NCBI RefSeq assembly: GCF_006489205.2
Contig: NZ_VFYR02000004.1
Location: 456,101 to 520,100, forward strand
Direction: 5' to 3'
From: Brevibacterium sp. XM4083
Lineage (GTDB): Bacteria > Actinomycetota > Actinomycetes > Actinomycetales > Brevibacteriaceae
DNA: 64,000 bases
How positions within the stretch are numbered: the first letter of the stretch is position 1; every line of letters begins with the position of its first letter. Made by a program: the position numbers and the translations under genes. Below, in pieces: positions 63,772 to 64,000 of the stretch. Under the pieces are notes generated by a model that was not told the DNA's origin, searched no databases, and was given only the letters and a program-made list of their open reading frames with translations.

Positions 63772-64000
63772 ATGAGCCGCACCCGGCTGCTCTTCGCCCC
63801 CGGCGACCTTCGCGGTGCCGACAGCGTCGACGACGCGGCGCTCGCCGGGGCGATCGGTGAGGTCGAGAGCGCGTGGGTGACCGCGCAGGCCGCGGCCGGT
63901 CTCGTCTCCGCGGAGACGCGGACCGCGGTCACCGGCGCGGTCGACGCCGTGACGTGGGAGCTCCAAGCCGATGCGGAAGCGCTGGCAGGCCTGGCCGCCG
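63772..64000 (+). CDS. pcaB: 3-carboxy-cis,cis-muconate cycloisomerase, N-terminal part (cut by window edge)
   Basis: ATG at 63772, with GAGGAG upstream, opens a frame of 76 codons that runs off the right edge. The sequence (TRLLFAPGDLRGADSVDDAA, then EVESAWVTAQAAAGLVSAE) looks like the helical N-terminus of a fumarase/aspartase-family PcaB. Position after pcaHG supports this. The catalytic motifs lie outside. Confidence 0.8.
   Translation, partial: MSRTRLLFAPGDLRGADSVDDAALAGAIGEVESAWVTAQAAAGLVSAETRTAVTGAVDAVTWELQADAEALAGLAA

Noticed and set aside
63142-63966. A 274-aa minus-strand frame at the right end
   Set aside because: It is opposite pcaG and pcaB, which have clear family sequence and ribosome sites.

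Overview
The window is about 64 kb of very GC-rich DNA with strong G/C third-position codon bias, from an actinobacterium. Homoprotocatechuate 2,3-dioxygenase carries the catalytic residues at exactly the numbering of the Brevibacterium fuscum enzyme and is closely similar along its length as I remember it. That, with the MarP protease, the tadA-associated protein and many apparently leaderless genes, suggests Brevibacterium or a close relative (inference). Both ends are cut: aceE runs off the left edge and pcaB off the right. I saw no insertion sequence, prophage, CRISPR array or rRNA.

Purine catabolism (about 0.4-17.2 kb). A left-running urate operon (uraD, uraH, uricase) diverges from glycerate kinase and a Bcp peroxiredoxin. 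Next come allantoinase, glyoxylate carboligase, tartronate semialdehyde reductase and hydroxypyruvate isomerase, then guanine deaminase with xanthine dehydrogenase (xdhABC), then an AzgA-type purine permease. Together they take guanine or xanthine through urate and allantoin, and take glyoxylate to phosphoglycerate. The allantoate and ureidoglycolate steps are absent. A CGGAA-N6-TTCCG palindrome lies at two promoters, with a degenerate copy at the permease.

Housekeeping and envelope (17-27 kb): tRNA-Ser(CGA), tadA with its partner gene, upp, a winged-helix regulator with an elaborate leader, a membrane EEP phosphodiesterase, a MarP-like protease overlapping a PrsW-type protease, an LPRTG-anchored surface protein and a tandem-MerR regulator.

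Aromatic catabolism I (27-36 kb): a homoprotocatechuate meta-cleavage operon (an FAH-RraA fusion, a GntR regulator, hpaE, hpaD, hpaH, hpaI) diverges from a MobA-like flavin hydroxylase across two ATCGTAT/ATACGAT operators.

Middle (36-50 kb): small genes, an HNH/DUF222 protein, udk, mgtE with a proline-rich leader peptide and two mutually exclusive hairpins, a composite transposase-HTH/GntR regulator divergent from bifunctional putA, a HAD phosphatase and a secreted LPRTG nuclease behind a Pho-box-like repeat.

Aromatic catabolism II (50-64 kb): benzoylformate decarboxylase, benzaldehyde dehydrogenase, an aromatic-acid MFS importer and a PrpF-like isomerase form an operon facing an IclR regulator. 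After a run of small genes (DUF2277, alarmone synthetase, SDR, VOC, macrodomain, class II amidotransferase, TusA with a YeeE/YedE transporter), the window ends in pobA-pcaH-pcaG-pcaB for 4-hydroxybenzoate and protocatechuate.
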